This document shows positions 25,236 to 34,246 of a stretch of 64,000 nt of DNA, piece by piece. The stretch spans positions 1 to 64,000 of the forward strand of contig JAKAUZ010000080.1 in the NCBI GenBank assembly GCA_021817415.1, in the 5' to 3' direction. The stretch comes from Thermoplasmata archaeon (GTDB lineage: Archaea > Thermoplasmatota > Thermoplasmata > Thermoplasmatales > GCA-001856825). Positions within the stretch are counted from its first letter, which is position 1. Each line of letters opens with the position of its first letter. Made by a program: the position numbers and the translations under genes. The notes below the pieces were generated by a model. The model worked only from the letters and a program-made list of their open reading frames with translations. It was not told where the DNA came from and did not search any database.

Positions 25236-26231
25236 ATGAATAAGAACGTGAAAATTTCTATTGCGGTGGTAGTTGCTTTAGCAGTTATCATCGGAGGTCT
25301 GGTCATTTTACACGAGAATGCTGGCGGCAGAGCAAAGGGTGTGATAATTACCATAGATACAATGGACAATATTCCCAATAAACTTACAAGAATTGTATCA
25401 TTGGATCCTGCGGCTACTGCCACTCTATATGCCCTGGGGGCCTATAGTGATTTAATTGCAGGGAACTCTTATGATACCTATCCTCCAAACGAAACCCTTC
25501 CAAATGTAACTGACTACCCCAGCATGGACTTAGAGCAGATCTTTAATCTATCTGCGGATGCAGTGATATCGTTCGATAACTATTCTGAGTCACAGATTTC
25601 ACAGCTTCTTAATAATGGAATCGACTATGTGTTCCTTAGTGCAGGTGCGGGAGTAAATTTCAGCGTTATAGAGAGACAGAACACCCTCCTTGGGGAACTG
25701 ACGGGGAAGGAGGCAAATGCAACTCTGATCAATCAATGGATGAACACGTCCCTGTCCACTTTAAGATCAGACGCTTTAAGCTACGATAAATCTATGTATA
25801 ATGGCACTCCTTTGAGAGGTTTTTACTTACTATCATCAGAGGGAGGGTATTGGACCGCTGGTAATGATACATTCATAAATTCATATTTCGAATATGCAGA
25901 TATTGTTAACATTGCGGCCCCTTACGATACAGGTTTCTACTCCATTAATCCGGAAAATATAGCTAACGACAGCCCCCAGGTGATAATACTGGATGATTCC
26001 GTCAACGCGAGTTCTCTAAATGCTTCAGGGTCTCCTTTCCAATCTTCACCTGCAGTGGCGAATAATAAAATATATACAACTGTAAATAACGAAAACATGT
26101 TCACGGAGCCCAATTTCAGGGATATTTTCGCAATACAGTGGATTATATTCGTGGTATATGGACAGAATCCTGTGCTTCCTTCATTTCCAATCAACCTGAC
26201 CTATAATCCTAACCCAAACGAGGTAATTTAG
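25236..26231 (+). CDS. ABC importer substrate-binding protein (BtuF/FepB class)
   Basis: 331 residues. Residues 6-26 are a hydrophobic signal anchor (ISIAVVVALAVIIGGLVIL). The rest is a type III periplasmic-binding-protein fold: ITRIVSLDPAATATLYALGA-like opening (about residues 53-72), LEQIFNLSADAVISFDNY, and the C-lobe IVNIAAPYDTGFYSINPENI and VIILDDSV. Numerous N-x-S/T sequons point to an exposed, glycosylated protein. It is followed by a FecCD permease and an ATPase, giving a complete importer for cobalamin or an iron chelate. The substrate cannot be read from the sequence; B12-using enzymes in this window make cobalamin plausible. Confidence 0.88.
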   Translation: MNKNVKISIAVVVALAVIIGGLVILHENAGGRAKGVIITIDTMDNIPNKLTRIVSLDPAATATLYALGAYSDLIAGNSYDTYPPNETLPNVTDYPSMDLEQIFNLSADAVISFDNYSESQISQLLNNGIDYVFLSAGAGVNFSVIERQNTLLGELTGKEANATLINQWMNTSLSTLRSDALSYDKSMYNGTPLRGFYLLSSEGGYWTAGNDTFINSYFEYADIVNIAAPYDTGFYSINPENIANDSPQVIILDDSVNASSLNASGSPFQSSPAVANNKIYTTVNNENMFTEPNFRDIFAIQWIIFVVYGQNPVLPSFPINLTYNPNPNEVI

Positions 26232-26235
26232 GAGC

Positions 26236-27315
26236 ATGCACGTAATTGGGAACGAAAGGTTGAGGGCCTTTGTACAGAGACGTCGAGAAATGAAGTACGC
26301 ATGGGTCGGTTTCCTGTTTCTCCTCCTGATAATTGTAATTATCCTGTCGGATTTCATAGGATCCGTGAGGATACCCCTATTGAATATATTGGAGATTTAT
26401 GGGAGCCAGATCCCATACCTGTCCCATTTCGTGCCACACAATTATACTTCGGCCCAGGAACAAATAATCGTGCAGCTAAGGGAACCTGAAATATTAGGAG
26501 GATTAATAATAGGCGCTTCACTCGGGATTGGAGGTGCTGCGATCCAGAGTATCTTTAGGAACCCCATATCCGAACCCTACGTTATCGGCCTTTCAAGCGG
26601 CGCATCTCTAGGTGCTGTTTCTGCAATAGTTCTAGGCCTTACGTTCCTTGGGATCTATACCCAACAGATAATGGCTTTCGTTTTTGGCCTTTCAATTGTT
26701 TTCATAGTATATTTCTTGGCCTTAAAGGAGGGGAGGATACATCCAACATACCTTCTTTTAACAGGTGTGGCAATTTCTTTCTTTATTTCCGCAATAGTTG
26801 CTCTCCTGCTGTTCACTAATTTAAATCTACAGGGAGAGGCTTTCTTTTGGCTCCTGGGATCTCTTGAGAACATCAACTGGACCTTACTCTATCCAGTTGC
26901 AATAGTGGTTTTGATTGCTTCTTATGTCATCTATCTTCAACATAGGGAACTCGATGCCATCCAGATGGGGGATATGCATGCAAGGTCGGTTGGAGTGAAT
27001 GTGGAAAGGACAAAGAGATTAACAATATTCTTGGTAGCACTCAGTGTATCCGCCTCCGTGTCAATTAGTGGTCTAATAGGCTTTGTTGGCCTTGTGATGC
27101 CCCACTTATCAAGAATGCTTCTTGGTGGTTCAAATAAATACGTGATTCCAGTTTCCGGAATTCTAGGTGCAATGTTCCTTATTTGCGCTGATGACATTGC
27201 TCGAGGAATCGTTTCGGGGGTTGTGATACCAATAGGAATAGTCACTGGGATAATAGGGGTCCCATTCTTGCTGTACTTTATGAGAAGACTTACAGGAGGC
27301 AGGTATGAAGGTTGA
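26236..27315 (+). CDS. ABC importer permease, FecCD/BtuC family
   Basis: 359 residues with about ten hydrophobic segments, normal for type II importers. After a cytoplasmic N-terminus rich in R/K (RRREMKYAW), the first helix is VGFLFLLLIIVIILSDFIG. Family signatures are RLREPEILGG-like QLREPEILGGLIIGASLG, AGAAIQ-like GGAAIQSIFRNPISEPYVIG, ASLGAVSAIV, and SGLIGFVGLVMPHLSRMLLG near the C-terminus. The ATG lies 4 bp after the binding-protein stop, and its end overlaps the ATPase gene by 11 bp, so the three are one operon. Confidence 0.95.
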   Translation: MHVIGNERLRAFVQRRREMKYAWVGFLFLLLIIVIILSDFIGSVRIPLLNILEIYGSQIPYLSHFVPHNYTSAQEQIIVQLREPEILGGLIIGASLGIGGAAIQSIFRNPISEPYVIGLSSGASLGAVSAIVLGLTFLGIYTQQIMAFVFGLSIVFIVYFLALKEGRIHPTYLLLTGVAISFFISAIVALLLFTNLNLQGEAFFWLLGSLENINWTLLYPVAIVVLIASYVIYLQHRELDAIQMGDMHARSVGVNVERTKRLTIFLVALSVSASVSISGLIGFVGLVMPHLSRMLLGGSNKYVIPVSGILGAMFLICADDIARGIVSGVVIPIGIVTGIIGVPFLLYFMRRLTGGRYEG

Positions 27316-28048
27316 ATTGGACAGTGTTACATTCTCAGTTCCCTCATTTGAATTGGGCCCATTAAATTTCTCGATTGAAGAAGGTACAATAACTGCCATC
27401 ATAGGAAAAAATGGCTCCGGGAAATCCACAACACTCAAACTAATACACGGAGACCTTAGACCAGACACTGGGTCTATTCGCATTGATGGTTCGAAAGTAT
27501 CGTCTCTTTCAAGTTCCCAGCTTGCAGAAAAAACGTCATTTGTATGGCAGGAGATCTACAGTCCTATGAGTTTTTCTGTAAGGGACGTAATGAATGTCTC
27601 TGGTTATAAGAGAGGCTTCGACGAAGACAGGATGATGATGGCCCTGGATGAGGTGGGACTCGCCTCCTTCATTGACCGCGATTTCTCGGTCCTGAGCGGA
27701 GGTGAGAGAAGGCTAGTAACCCTCGCAGCGGCAATCTACCAGGACTCAGAAATCATGATTATGGATGAACCTACCAACTTCCTTGACATTGACAATCAGA
27801 TTCTGGTTTATAAAATTATGAAAAGATTAAAGATGGCTGGAAAGACGCTTATACTGAGCATGCACGATCTTGATGCAGTACATCATCTTGCTGACTTCGT
27901 CCTCATACTAAGAAATGGAAATAATATTGCCTGGGGGAGAACCATTTCAACACTCACGATAGAAAACCTCAACAAAGCATTCAATGTCTCATTTCAAACA
28001 TACGATACTGTCAATGGGAGTTCCTTCGTTGGGTCTTATAAGGGATGA
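27305..28048 (+). CDS. ABC importer ATPase, FepC/BtuD class
   Basis: 247 residues. Energises the FecCD-type permease encoded just before it. Walker A GKNGSGKST (residue ~33), Q-loop FVWQEIYSP, signature LSGGERR, Walker B IMIMDEPTNFLD and H-loop SMHDLD are intact. The DEPTNFLDI wording is typical of the FepC/HmuV/BtuD branch. Overlaps the permease gene by 11 bp. No fused domain. Confidence 0.95.
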   Translation: MKVELDSVTFSVPSFELGPLNFSIEEGTITAIIGKNGSGKSTTLKLIHGDLRPDTGSIRIDGSKVSSLSSSQLAEKTSFVWQEIYSPMSFSVRDVMNVSGYKRGFDEDRMMMALDEVGLASFIDRDFSVLSGGERRLVTLAAAIYQDSEIMIMDEPTNFLDIDNQILVYKIMKRLKMAGKTLILSMHDLDAVHHLADFVLILRNGNNIAWGRTISTLTIENLNKAFNVSFQTYDTVNGSSFVGSYKG

Positions 28049-28303
28049 GTTCATTTCCTATTGACCGAACTTCGGAACTTCTGTCGGTCTTGTAGCTATT
28101 TCTACCATACCAGACATATTGTCTCTTCCTTACTCCTGATACGGTAGCATCTTTACCCCTCCATTCTGACGGAACTTAGGCTGCAATTAGAAACTTGTAA
28201 AAGGTCACTTTCTTCCAGTCTTGCGCCTCTGCCTTCTTATCAGAAGTTCTCATAGAAATAGATTTTCTACCTGCAACATAGCGAAAAAGCTTGTTTCTTC
28301 TCT
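28049..28303 (-). other. Possible decayed coding sequence
   Basis: Between the ABC ATPase and pok genes. The minus strand keeps one frame open, apart from a single TAA, for about 85 codons. It reads RNKLFRYVAGRKSISMRTSD early on and SGVRKRQYVWYGRNSYKTD later. The basic, aromatic composition would suit a nucleic-acid-binding or transposase remnant, but I cannot place the family. No other gene is seen here. Confidence 0.25.
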
Positions 28304-29173
28304 TTAACTTAGATTGAGGCCAGTTGCCGAAATTCTCGTTTTTATTGGGTCTCCATATTTTTTGAGTATATTCATAGTCTCTTCATCGTAAATCGCTATT
28401 ATGCTGTCCCCGATCAAAGATACTGAAGCGAATTTTCCATTTAGGTCATCAAGTATTTTTGACGCTTTAGGGGATAAAAGACCAGAATCTTCCGCAAACT
28501 TCCGTCCAAGGACAAAGGCCCTGTGAAGGGTCGGTTTCTTTAAAAACAGATCAAATGCTTTATCTCCATTCCTAACTATTTCCTCTAAATTCGACTTAGA
28601 TCGTATTATTTCCCCTGTTGGAGTCTTCTTCTTGAATGGAAGTATCGCTATCTCCGTCTGCTTCTCCAGTATTCTCTCAGTTACCGAATAAGGGAAACTG
28701 CCTCCCTTAATCCTTATGTGAAATCCGCCATTGATCTGGGATTGTACATCACCGAGACCTGTACCCCTCCTGATTTCAAGTTCGTGCGCTAACCTATAAA
28801 TCTCTCCTACCCTGGAGTCGCTGCCTAATATGGCAGATGCAGTTGTAAGAGCAGCGGCCGCACTTAATCCAAAACCACTCGATGGTGGAAGTTCTGAAGA
28901 AGAGAAAATCTTTCCTCTGAATCCCAATCTTGTTGCTATTTCCTCTTGTATGGAGTTGTCAATCGGAATACCATTAAATCTGACCTCTATTTCTTTCCCT
29001 GGCACTATTCTTGTCTTCATCCCGGTTTCAAGGCAAAGCGCTACCCCTCTTGACCCTTTTCTTTCAATGTCTTTGGATTTATTTGGGATGAAAAATAGTG
29101 TGGCACTCCCGGGGGAAAACGATTCAACAGACCTTATTGAGGATGTCCCTTGCAACTTCATTCTTTTCACCAA
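28304..29173 (-). CDS. pok: Pantoate kinase (GHMP family)
   Basis: 289 residues. Archaeal-type pantoate kinase makes 4-phosphopantoate for CoA. GHMP features: N-terminal FSPGSATLFFIP, the phosphate loop LPPSSGFGLSAAAALTTASA, the GLGDVQSQINGGFHIR segment typical of PoK, and a C-terminal SATGLN-like turn. It overlaps coaBC by 50 bp and is expressed after it. The two are steps of the archaeal route in which PoK and phosphopantothenate synthetase replace bacterial PanK. A start at the later ATG (MKLQGTS, 29161) would reduce the overlap. Other GHMP kinases are possible by fold alone, but context supports PoK. Confidence 0.87.
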   Translation of the reverse strand: MVKRMKLQGTSSIRSVESFSPGSATLFFIPNKSKDIERKGSRGVALCLETGMKTRIVPGKEIEVRFNGIPIDNSIQEEIATRLGFRGKIFSSSELPPSSGFGLSAAAALTTASAILGSDSRVGEIYRLAHELEIRRGTGLGDVQSQINGGFHIRIKGGSFPYSVTERILEKQTEIAILPFKKKTPTGEIIRSKSNLEEIVRNGDKAFDLFLKKPTLHRAFVLGRKFAEDSGLLSPKASKILDDLNGKFASVSLIGDSIIAIYDEETMNILKKYGDPIKTRISATGLNLS

Positions 29174-30293
29174 ATGATTCTTCTGTTCCCTGCCCAGTTA
29201 TAATGAGTACTTTGGTATAACCTTTTTTGACATTCCTGAGGTCATTTGCAATAACTGCATCCAGGCCATAATCATTCAGTCTTTCTTTGGCACGACTTTC
29301 AAGTAATTTCCTTGATATTCCATATTCAGCTTTGAAACCAACCAGCTTCCCCCTATAAATTTTTCTTAGTTCCCTGAGGAATTTAGGGGTTGGGTACAGC
29401 TCAAGATTCATTTTTTTGTCTGATGGTAGTTTACCCCTTCTACCATTGGGGGAAAAGTCTGACAGCGCAGCCGGCACAAGAACAATTTCATTCCTAGCTA
29501 TGTCTTTCTTGAAGTCGAGAAGGCTCTCAACAGTCGTGAATTGCCTGTAATTTAGATAGCTTGGTATCTGTACGCTTGTGCTGCCGAAATATAAATCTAG
29601 GTCTGCACCCATTAAGTACGCTTCTCTGGCCAATTCCACAGCGGTCTCTCCAGTAGACCTGTTTGTGATAATCCTTACATCGTCTATTTTCTCAAAACCC
29701 GAACCTCCGATGATGCAGATTTTTTTCCCCTTGAATTTCCCTCCAAGCGTTCTTATCACCAATGCCGCTATACTTTCTGGATCTGGAATCTTAGCTTTGC
29801 CCTCATCGATTTTCACATCCATTATTGAAACTCCAAAATGTCTGAGTCTCTCAATGTTTCCCTTTATAATGGGATTGGAATACATGTTTTCGTGCATGAC
29901 TGGTACTACCACCACGGGTATGTGCCCCAGCGAGTTGGTGAAGAGAGAAGTAACTGGTGTGTCGTCTATGCCGAGTGCCATTTTTGATATGGAATTGGCG
30001 GTGGCAGGCGCAATCAGCAGGATGTCGGAATTGCGGACAAGCGATATATGTTCTATTTTTCCGGTTAATTTAGTCACGACACTGTTTCCCGATGCATATT
30101 CAAGGGAGTCTGGAGATATGATTTCTGTTGCTGCAGGTGTCATGACCACGTTCACTGTAGCCATGTGCCGCCTTAATTCGTGAACAAGTTTAACTGACTC
30201 AACTGCACCTATCGATCCAGTGATTCCAAGCAGCACATTCTTGCCCTTAAGATGACTTGATTTGATCTTAAATTCCTCGCTCCCATTTTCCAC
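29124..30293 (-). CDS. coaBC: Bifunctional phosphopantothenoylcysteine synthetase/decarboxylase (CoaBC/Dfp)
   Basis: 389 residues. The N-terminal flavoprotein decarboxylase (CoaC, ~15-180) has LLGITGSIGAVESVKLVHEL, SDILLIAPATANSISKMALG and VPVMHENMYSNP, the PxMNxxMW-type motif. The C-terminal synthetase (CoaB, ~190-389) has IITNRSTGETAVELAREAY, LVPAALSDFSPNGRRGKLPS, LVGFKAEYG and VIANDL. It converts 4-phosphopantothenate plus cysteine to 4-phosphopantetheine. GTG start at 30293; the divergent cysS gene begins 55 bp away. Co-directional and overlapping with the pantoate kinase gene. Confidence 0.95.
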   Translation of the reverse strand: MENGSEEFKIKSSHLKGKNVLLGITGSIGAVESVKLVHELRRHMATVNVVMTPAATEIISPDSLEYASGNSVVTKLTGKIEHISLVRNSDILLIAPATANSISKMALGIDDTPVTSLFTNSLGHIPVVVVPVMHENMYSNPIIKGNIERLRHFGVSIMDVKIDEGKAKIPDPESIAALVIRTLGGKFKGKKICIIGGSGFEKIDDVRIITNRSTGETAVELAREAYLMGADLDLYFGSTSVQIPSYLNYRQFTTVESLLDFKKDIARNEIVLVPAALSDFSPNGRRGKLPSDKKMNLELYPTPKFLRELRKIYRGKLVGFKAEYGISRKLLESRAKERLNDYGLDAVIANDLRNVKKGYTKVLIITGQGTEESFGEKNEVARDILNKVC

Positions 30294-30347
30294 CAGAAGA
30301 CATTCCCTCTTCAGTAAAAAATTTAATGATGGTTCAATTTTACTGCT

Positions 30348-31697
30348 ATGCAGATATATGATACGCTTACCTCATCACTGAAAGAGTTTAAAGGAATCAA
30401 CGGAAAAAGGATCAATATGTTTGTCTGCGGCCCAACTGTGAATGATAGACCTCATTTGGGCCATGCGAAGACATTCATTTTTTTTGATGTTCTTGCCAAG
30501 TACCTTAGACATAAGGGATATCACGTATTCTTCTTGATGAATATCACGGATGTTGAAGATAAGATAATAACAAAGATGAGAGAAGAAAACCTGCAATGGG
30601 AGGAGATAGTGACCAGGTACTCTGGCGAATTCTTCCTGAATTTGAAGCGCCTCAGGATTGACTCAATAAATTATTTCGCCTTTGCGACTGATTTCATACC
30701 GGAGATAATTGGTCAGATCAAACGCCTTATTGAAAATGGTCTTGCCTATGAAACAGATGATGGCGTATATTTTAAGGTCCGAAAATTCAAGGGTTATGGC
30801 AAACTTTCACATCAGTCTGTTGATGCCCTCGTATCTGGGGCAAGAGTAGATATAAACGAAAGAAAGGAGGACCCCTTGGACTTCGTACTGTGGAAAAAGA
30901 AGAAGGAGGGGGAACCATTCTGGCTCAGTCCGTGGGGAGAAGGACGCCCGGGCTGGCACATTGAAGATACTGCCATTACAGAAACTTTCTTTGGACCCCA
31001 TTATGACCTGCATGGAGGAGCAAGTGATCTTATTTTCCCACATCACGAGTCAGAAATAGCCCAGATGGAAGGGATATCTGGAAAGGAGCCACTTGTCAAT
31101 TATTGGGTCCATACAGGGCACTTGAATGTAGAGGATGTCAAAATGAGCAAAAGTCTCAAGAATTTTATCACTATTGAGGAGGTCTTAAAGCATTATTGGC
31201 CAGAAGCAGTCAGGATATTCGTTCTTTCAATTCAATATAGAGGAACTTCAAACTACAGTGAGAAAAGCATCAAGGATAGCCAGATAATTGCAGAAAAGAT
31301 TTCGCTCCTGCATCACCGGGTACTCGGAATGGAGCAAATCGAAAATGAAAATTCCATCATGGAAACTGCTAAAATACTTGAACCGCTGGATCACGATATG
31401 AATACTCAGGAAGCAATGGTCAGATTGATTGACTTCCTGAAGAGAATGTTGGGAGAAAAGAGCCTCCAGGGTTCTAAGGGTGGGGAAATTAAATTTGTAC
31501 TCGATCAGATAGATCAGGTATTCGGGATAGTCAGGAGCACCCATATTCCAAATGAAGCACTCAACTTGATAATCAAGGAACGTAATGCTGCAAGGAAACG
31601 TGGTGACTATGCAACAGCGGATAGCATAAGAAATGAGCTCAACGAATTAGGGGTGAAGATTGAAGATTCCTCTGATATAAGTTTCCTTTGGTGGTGA
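30348..31697 (+). CDS. cysS: Cysteinyl-tRNA synthetase
   Basis: 449 residues, class I aminoacyl-tRNA synthetase. The N-terminal zinc/substrate motif FVCGPTVNDRPHLGHAKTF contains the HIGH equivalent HLGH. GWHIEDTAITETFFGPHYDL, GGASDLIFPHHESEIAQ and the KMSKS loop DVKMSKSLKNF follow. The C-terminal helical domain ends in AARKRGDYATADSIRNELN, typical of CysRS. Archaea that have it do not need the SepRS/SepCysS route. The ATG is 55 bp from the divergent coaBC start. Confidence 0.97.
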   Translation: MQIYDTLTSSLKEFKGINGKRINMFVCGPTVNDRPHLGHAKTFIFFDVLAKYLRHKGYHVFFLMNITDVEDKIITKMREENLQWEEIVTRYSGEFFLNLKRLRIDSINYFAFATDFIPEIIGQIKRLIENGLAYETDDGVYFKVRKFKGYGKLSHQSVDALVSGARVDINERKEDPLDFVLWKKKKEGEPFWLSPWGEGRPGWHIEDTAITETFFGPHYDLHGGASDLIFPHHESEIAQMEGISGKEPLVNYWVHTGHLNVEDVKMSKSLKNFITIEEVLKHYWPEAVRIFVLSIQYRGTSNYSEKSIKDSQIIAEKISLLHHRVLGMEQIENENSIMETAKILEPLDHDMNTQEAMVRLIDFLKRMLGEKSLQGSKGGEIKFVLDQIDQVFGIVRSTHIPNEALNLIIKERNAARKRGDYATADSIRNELNELGVKIEDSSDISFLWW

Positions 31698-31810
31698 ATA
31701 AAACTGAATAATTATGACTCGTTTTTCATCCCTAGCTGACACAGTTGGTGTGTGCGTTCTATCTGAATCTAATAAGTAAAAGTAATATCCATAACATACA
31801 TCCGCTCTGC

Positions 31811-32968
31811 ATGAAGAACATCGCTACAGCAGAAGATATCCTGGGACTCAAAACTACTGACATCTACTTCTGGAGAGTCAAAGAGATCCTTGACAGAGCA
31901 GGGAAGAATCCAAATGTGACGATGGAAGTTACCTGTTCCAGTAAAAATGTCCCGTGGATAGTTCTTGCTGGAATTGATGATCTTGTTGACATTTTACGAG
32001 GGAGGAATGTTAATGTTTATTCACTACCTGAAGGAACATTGTTTCCTCCCAGAGATATGAATGGGATTCCAATCCCATCAGTTAAGATAACTGGAAAATA
32101 TTTGGATTTCGGCCTGTATGAAACAGCCTTGCTGGGCTCGATTTCGCAGGCATCTGGGATTGCCACCAAATCATCTCGCTTTAAAAGGAAGACTGGAGAA
32201 TCGACTCTCCTTTCCTTTGGAGTAAGGCGTATGCATCCCTCATTGGCCCCTCTGATAGACAGGAACTCATATCTGGGTGGGTGCGACAAGGTTTCCAGTG
32301 TAATGGGTGCGGAGAGAGTCGGGCAGAAACCCGAAGGAACAATGCCACATTCGCTCCTTTTGATTCTGGGGGAGGAAGAGGGGTGGAGGCTTTACGACGA
32401 GATAATAGAACCTGAGGTGGCAAGAATTGCGCTTGTTGATACCAACTGTGATGAAAAGGAAGCGTCAGTGAGAGCTGGAAGGGTATTTAAGAATCTGAAG
32501 GCAGTAAGATTAGATACCCCTTCTTCTAGAAGAGGAAATTTTGCCGACATAGTGAAGGAAGTAAGATGGGAGCTGGACAGGAACGGATTCAATAACGTCG
32601 GCATCATAGTCTCTGGAGGGATCAAAGAAGAAGAGATAGATGAGCTAAGATCGGCAGGAGCGTCAGGATTTGGGGTTGGGACCGCTATTTCAAGTTCTCC
32701 AGCAATTGACTTCGCAATGGATATAGTCTCGATTGAGGGTAAAAGTGTGACAAAAAGAGGCAAATTTTCCGGTGAGAAAAATGTATTCAGGTGTGCCCAG
32801 TGCCACGGATTTCTTGTAAGTCCCAATGAGCAGGAGTTATGTCCGAAAGATAACTCAGCGATGGAGAATCTGATGAAAAAAATCGTGGATAAAGGTAAAG
32901 TCCTATATGTGGAAAATCTAGAAAAGGAAAGAAAATACGTTTTGGATCAGCTAAGGTGGGTTGGATGA
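31811..32968 (+). CDS. Nicotinate phosphoribosyltransferase (archaeal type)
   Basis: 385 residues. Makes nicotinate mononucleotide in NAD salvage. Recognised by the archaeal NAPRTase pattern: TTDIYFWRVKEIL, MEVTCSSKNVPWIVLAGIDD, LYETALLGSISQASGIATKS, LSFGVRRMHPSLAPLID and GTMPHSLLLILGEE. VSGGIKEEEIDELRSAGAS and FGVGTAISSSPAIDF form the phosphate-binding end. A C-terminal zinc-ribbon-like pair (RCAQCHGFL and LCPKDNS) is present, as reported for the Thermoplasma enzyme. The frame is open to 31745, but I chose the ATG at 31811, where the family similarity starts. Its stop overlaps the next ATG (ATGA). Confidence 0.93.
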   Translation: MKNIATAEDILGLKTTDIYFWRVKEILDRAGKNPNVTMEVTCSSKNVPWIVLAGIDDLVDILRGRNVNVYSLPEGTLFPPRDMNGIPIPSVKITGKYLDFGLYETALLGSISQASGIATKSSRFKRKTGESTLLSFGVRRMHPSLAPLIDRNSYLGGCDKVSSVMGAERVGQKPEGTMPHSLLLILGEEEGWRLYDEIIEPEVARIALVDTNCDEKEASVRAGRVFKNLKAVRLDTPSSRRGNFADIVKEVRWELDRNGFNNVGIIVSGGIKEEEIDELRSAGASGFGVGTAISSSPAIDFAMDIVSIEGKSVTKRGKFSGEKNVFRCAQCHGFLVSPNEQELCPKDNSAMENLMKKIVDKGKVLYVENLEKERKYVLDQLRWVG

Positions 32969-33528
32969 TCCTCCTTACCGGATTTAATCCATCCGGTAAG
33001 CTCAAAAGTGATCCATCGGGAGAAATAGCGAGCCTTCTTGATGGTTCAATTTTTAGAGGAAATGAGATCAAAGGTATTTGCTTAGACTTAGCTTATGATT
33101 CAGTCAATGAATTTTGTCTCAACTCCAGAACAGGTCAGTATGACTACATCATCAACCTTGGCCTTGATATAGGGAAACCATCGATACTTCTTGAAAAGGG
33201 TGCGATAATCAGGAGTGATGATAACTCTTTGGATTTTTGGAATATTCCAAAACCCAAACAGAGTCCTTTTGAGATATTTACTTCACTGGATATTGAAGGA
33301 ATATTGAATTCACTCAGATCGGCAAGGATACCCGCAAGGATTGCGCCGAACCATGATAGTTCATTGATCAACAGGTTGTACTACTCTTCACTAGTCCTCT
33401 CAGATGGGAGGGCTATATTAGTAGGTCTCCCGGCAACTCCTGAAATTTCAGTGAAAGGAGATGTCCCTGTGTTGGACCTGGAATCGATGATAAGGGCAGT
33501 TGAGTTGACTGTTCAAAAAATAATTTAA
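32965..33528 (+). CDS. Pyroglutamyl-peptidase-I-like protein, catalytic residues lost
   Basis: 187 residues. The fold pattern follows peptidase family C15: MILLTGFNPSGKLKSDPSGE (for LVTGFEPFGG..NPS), YDYIINLGLDIGKPSILLEK (for VIHVGLA..RISIER), RSARIPARIAPNHDSSLINR and the helical end LESMIRAVELTVQ. The catalytic Cys, normally in SAGTYLCN, is replaced by Ile in DSSLINRLYY. I see no histidine in the AILVGLPATPE segment, where the catalytic His belongs; Glu is kept in LLEKG. It is therefore probably not a peptidase. It overlaps the NAPRTase gene by 4 bp (ATGA), so the two are coupled, perhaps with a binding role in NAD salvage. A GTG at 32956 is an alternative start. Confidence 0.7.
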   Translation: MILLTGFNPSGKLKSDPSGEIASLLDGSIFRGNEIKGICLDLAYDSVNEFCLNSRTGQYDYIINLGLDIGKPSILLEKGAIIRSDDNSLDFWNIPKPKQSPFEIFTSLDIEGILNSLRSARIPARIAPNHDSSLINRLYYSSLVLSDGRAILVGLPATPEISVKGDVPVLDLESMIRAVELTVQKII

Positions 33529-33529
33529 A

Positions 33530-33679
33530 TTACTGTCCTCCCCTCTTCTCTTTGGCTTTAAGTCTCAGTTCTTTGCTCCCACACTTTCTGCATTTCTTAG
33601 CCTTTATGGGATTTGACGCATAACAGTTCATGCATATCTTCTTGTTGAACAGTCTGTCAGTGGCTTCTTTGAATGGCAT
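33530..33679 (-). CDS. rpl40e: Ribosomal protein L40e
   Basis: 49 residues, read directly from the minus strand: [20 protein letters not shown] is its first part, then [20 protein letters not shown]. Two CxxC pairs (CMNC, CRKC) make the zinc ribbon of this small archaeal/eukaryotic large-subunit protein. A TATA-like GATTTATAC (minus strand, about 33698-33707) lies 25 bp upstream of the ATG, so the mRNA is probably leaderless. The stop is almost touching the end of the convergent Pcp-like gene. Confidence 0.93.
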   Translation of the reverse strand: MPFKEATDRLFNKKICMNCYASNPIKAKKCRKCGSKELRLKAKEKRGGQ

Positions 33680-34076
33680 TTTCACAGTATTGGAATGATG
33701 TATAAATCCTCTTCTATCTTGTTATTGGATTTGTTAGTCGATCAGAGAACATCAGTGTTGTAGCTAAAGGGAATGATTCTTTTATTCAGAATTCTTATAA
33801 CCAGGGAAAATAAATTATTGACAGGAAGTTGAGATTAATTGCACATCTTTCACTTTCACCGACAACGTGCAACTTTTTGTCCATTGTTCTCAGCCTGAAG
33901 ATTCTACAATAGAATGACTGTTTCATTTTTTACTCAAAATTTACTACTTATTCTACCTGTGGTAAGCTTCACGACAGCGGGGCCTTACGTCCAATATTGG
34001 AAAATAGCGAAATATGCTTTAATGAGCCAATTGGTTACTGCAGTTAAAAATATATATACCTATTATATCGCCAAAT
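33680..34076. other. Intergenic stretch with two promoters
   Basis: Holds the L40e promoter at its left end and the TATA box of the small plus-strand gene at its right end. The ~330 bases between show no coding frame, tRNA or convincing hairpin that I can support. Confidence 0.5.
34044..34058 (+). promoter_or_regulatory. TATA box for the 54-residue gene and Cas4-like gene
   Basis: TTAAAAATATATATA is centred about 25 bp before the ATG at 34077, the spacing for a leaderless archaeal transcript. It probably drives both the small gene and the nuclease-like gene that follows 5 bp after it. Confidence 0.6.
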
Positions 34077-34241
34077 ATGGAAGAACTTCTGGTCCATTTT
34101 GACATTTTTTCAGATAATAAGAAATTCGTGGCAAAGGTCAAGAGCGAGATGGGTGGGTTGAGGGAATTTTCTGCAAGGAATATTGAAAAACTGATGGAGC
34201 AGGTAACAGTGGATATTAGTGAGGAGTTCGAAAACATCTGA
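34077..34241 (+). CDS. 54-residue hypothetical protein, partner of the Cas4-like gene
   Basis: Reads MEELLVHFDIFSDNKKFVAK, then VKSEMGGLREFSARNIEKLM and EQVTVDISEEFENI before a TGA at 34239. No family recognised. The pattern (short strands, then an acidic helix) fits a small alpha/beta domain. Support for reality: a TATA box exactly 25 bp upstream of its ATG, and only 5 bp between its stop and the next gene, so the pair is one transcript. Its role is unknown; it could be an assembly or regulatory partner of the nuclease-like protein. Confidence 0.6.
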   Translation: MEELLVHFDIFSDNKKFVAKVKSEMGGLREFSARNIEKLMEQVTVDISEEFENI

Positions 34242-34246
34242 AAAAA

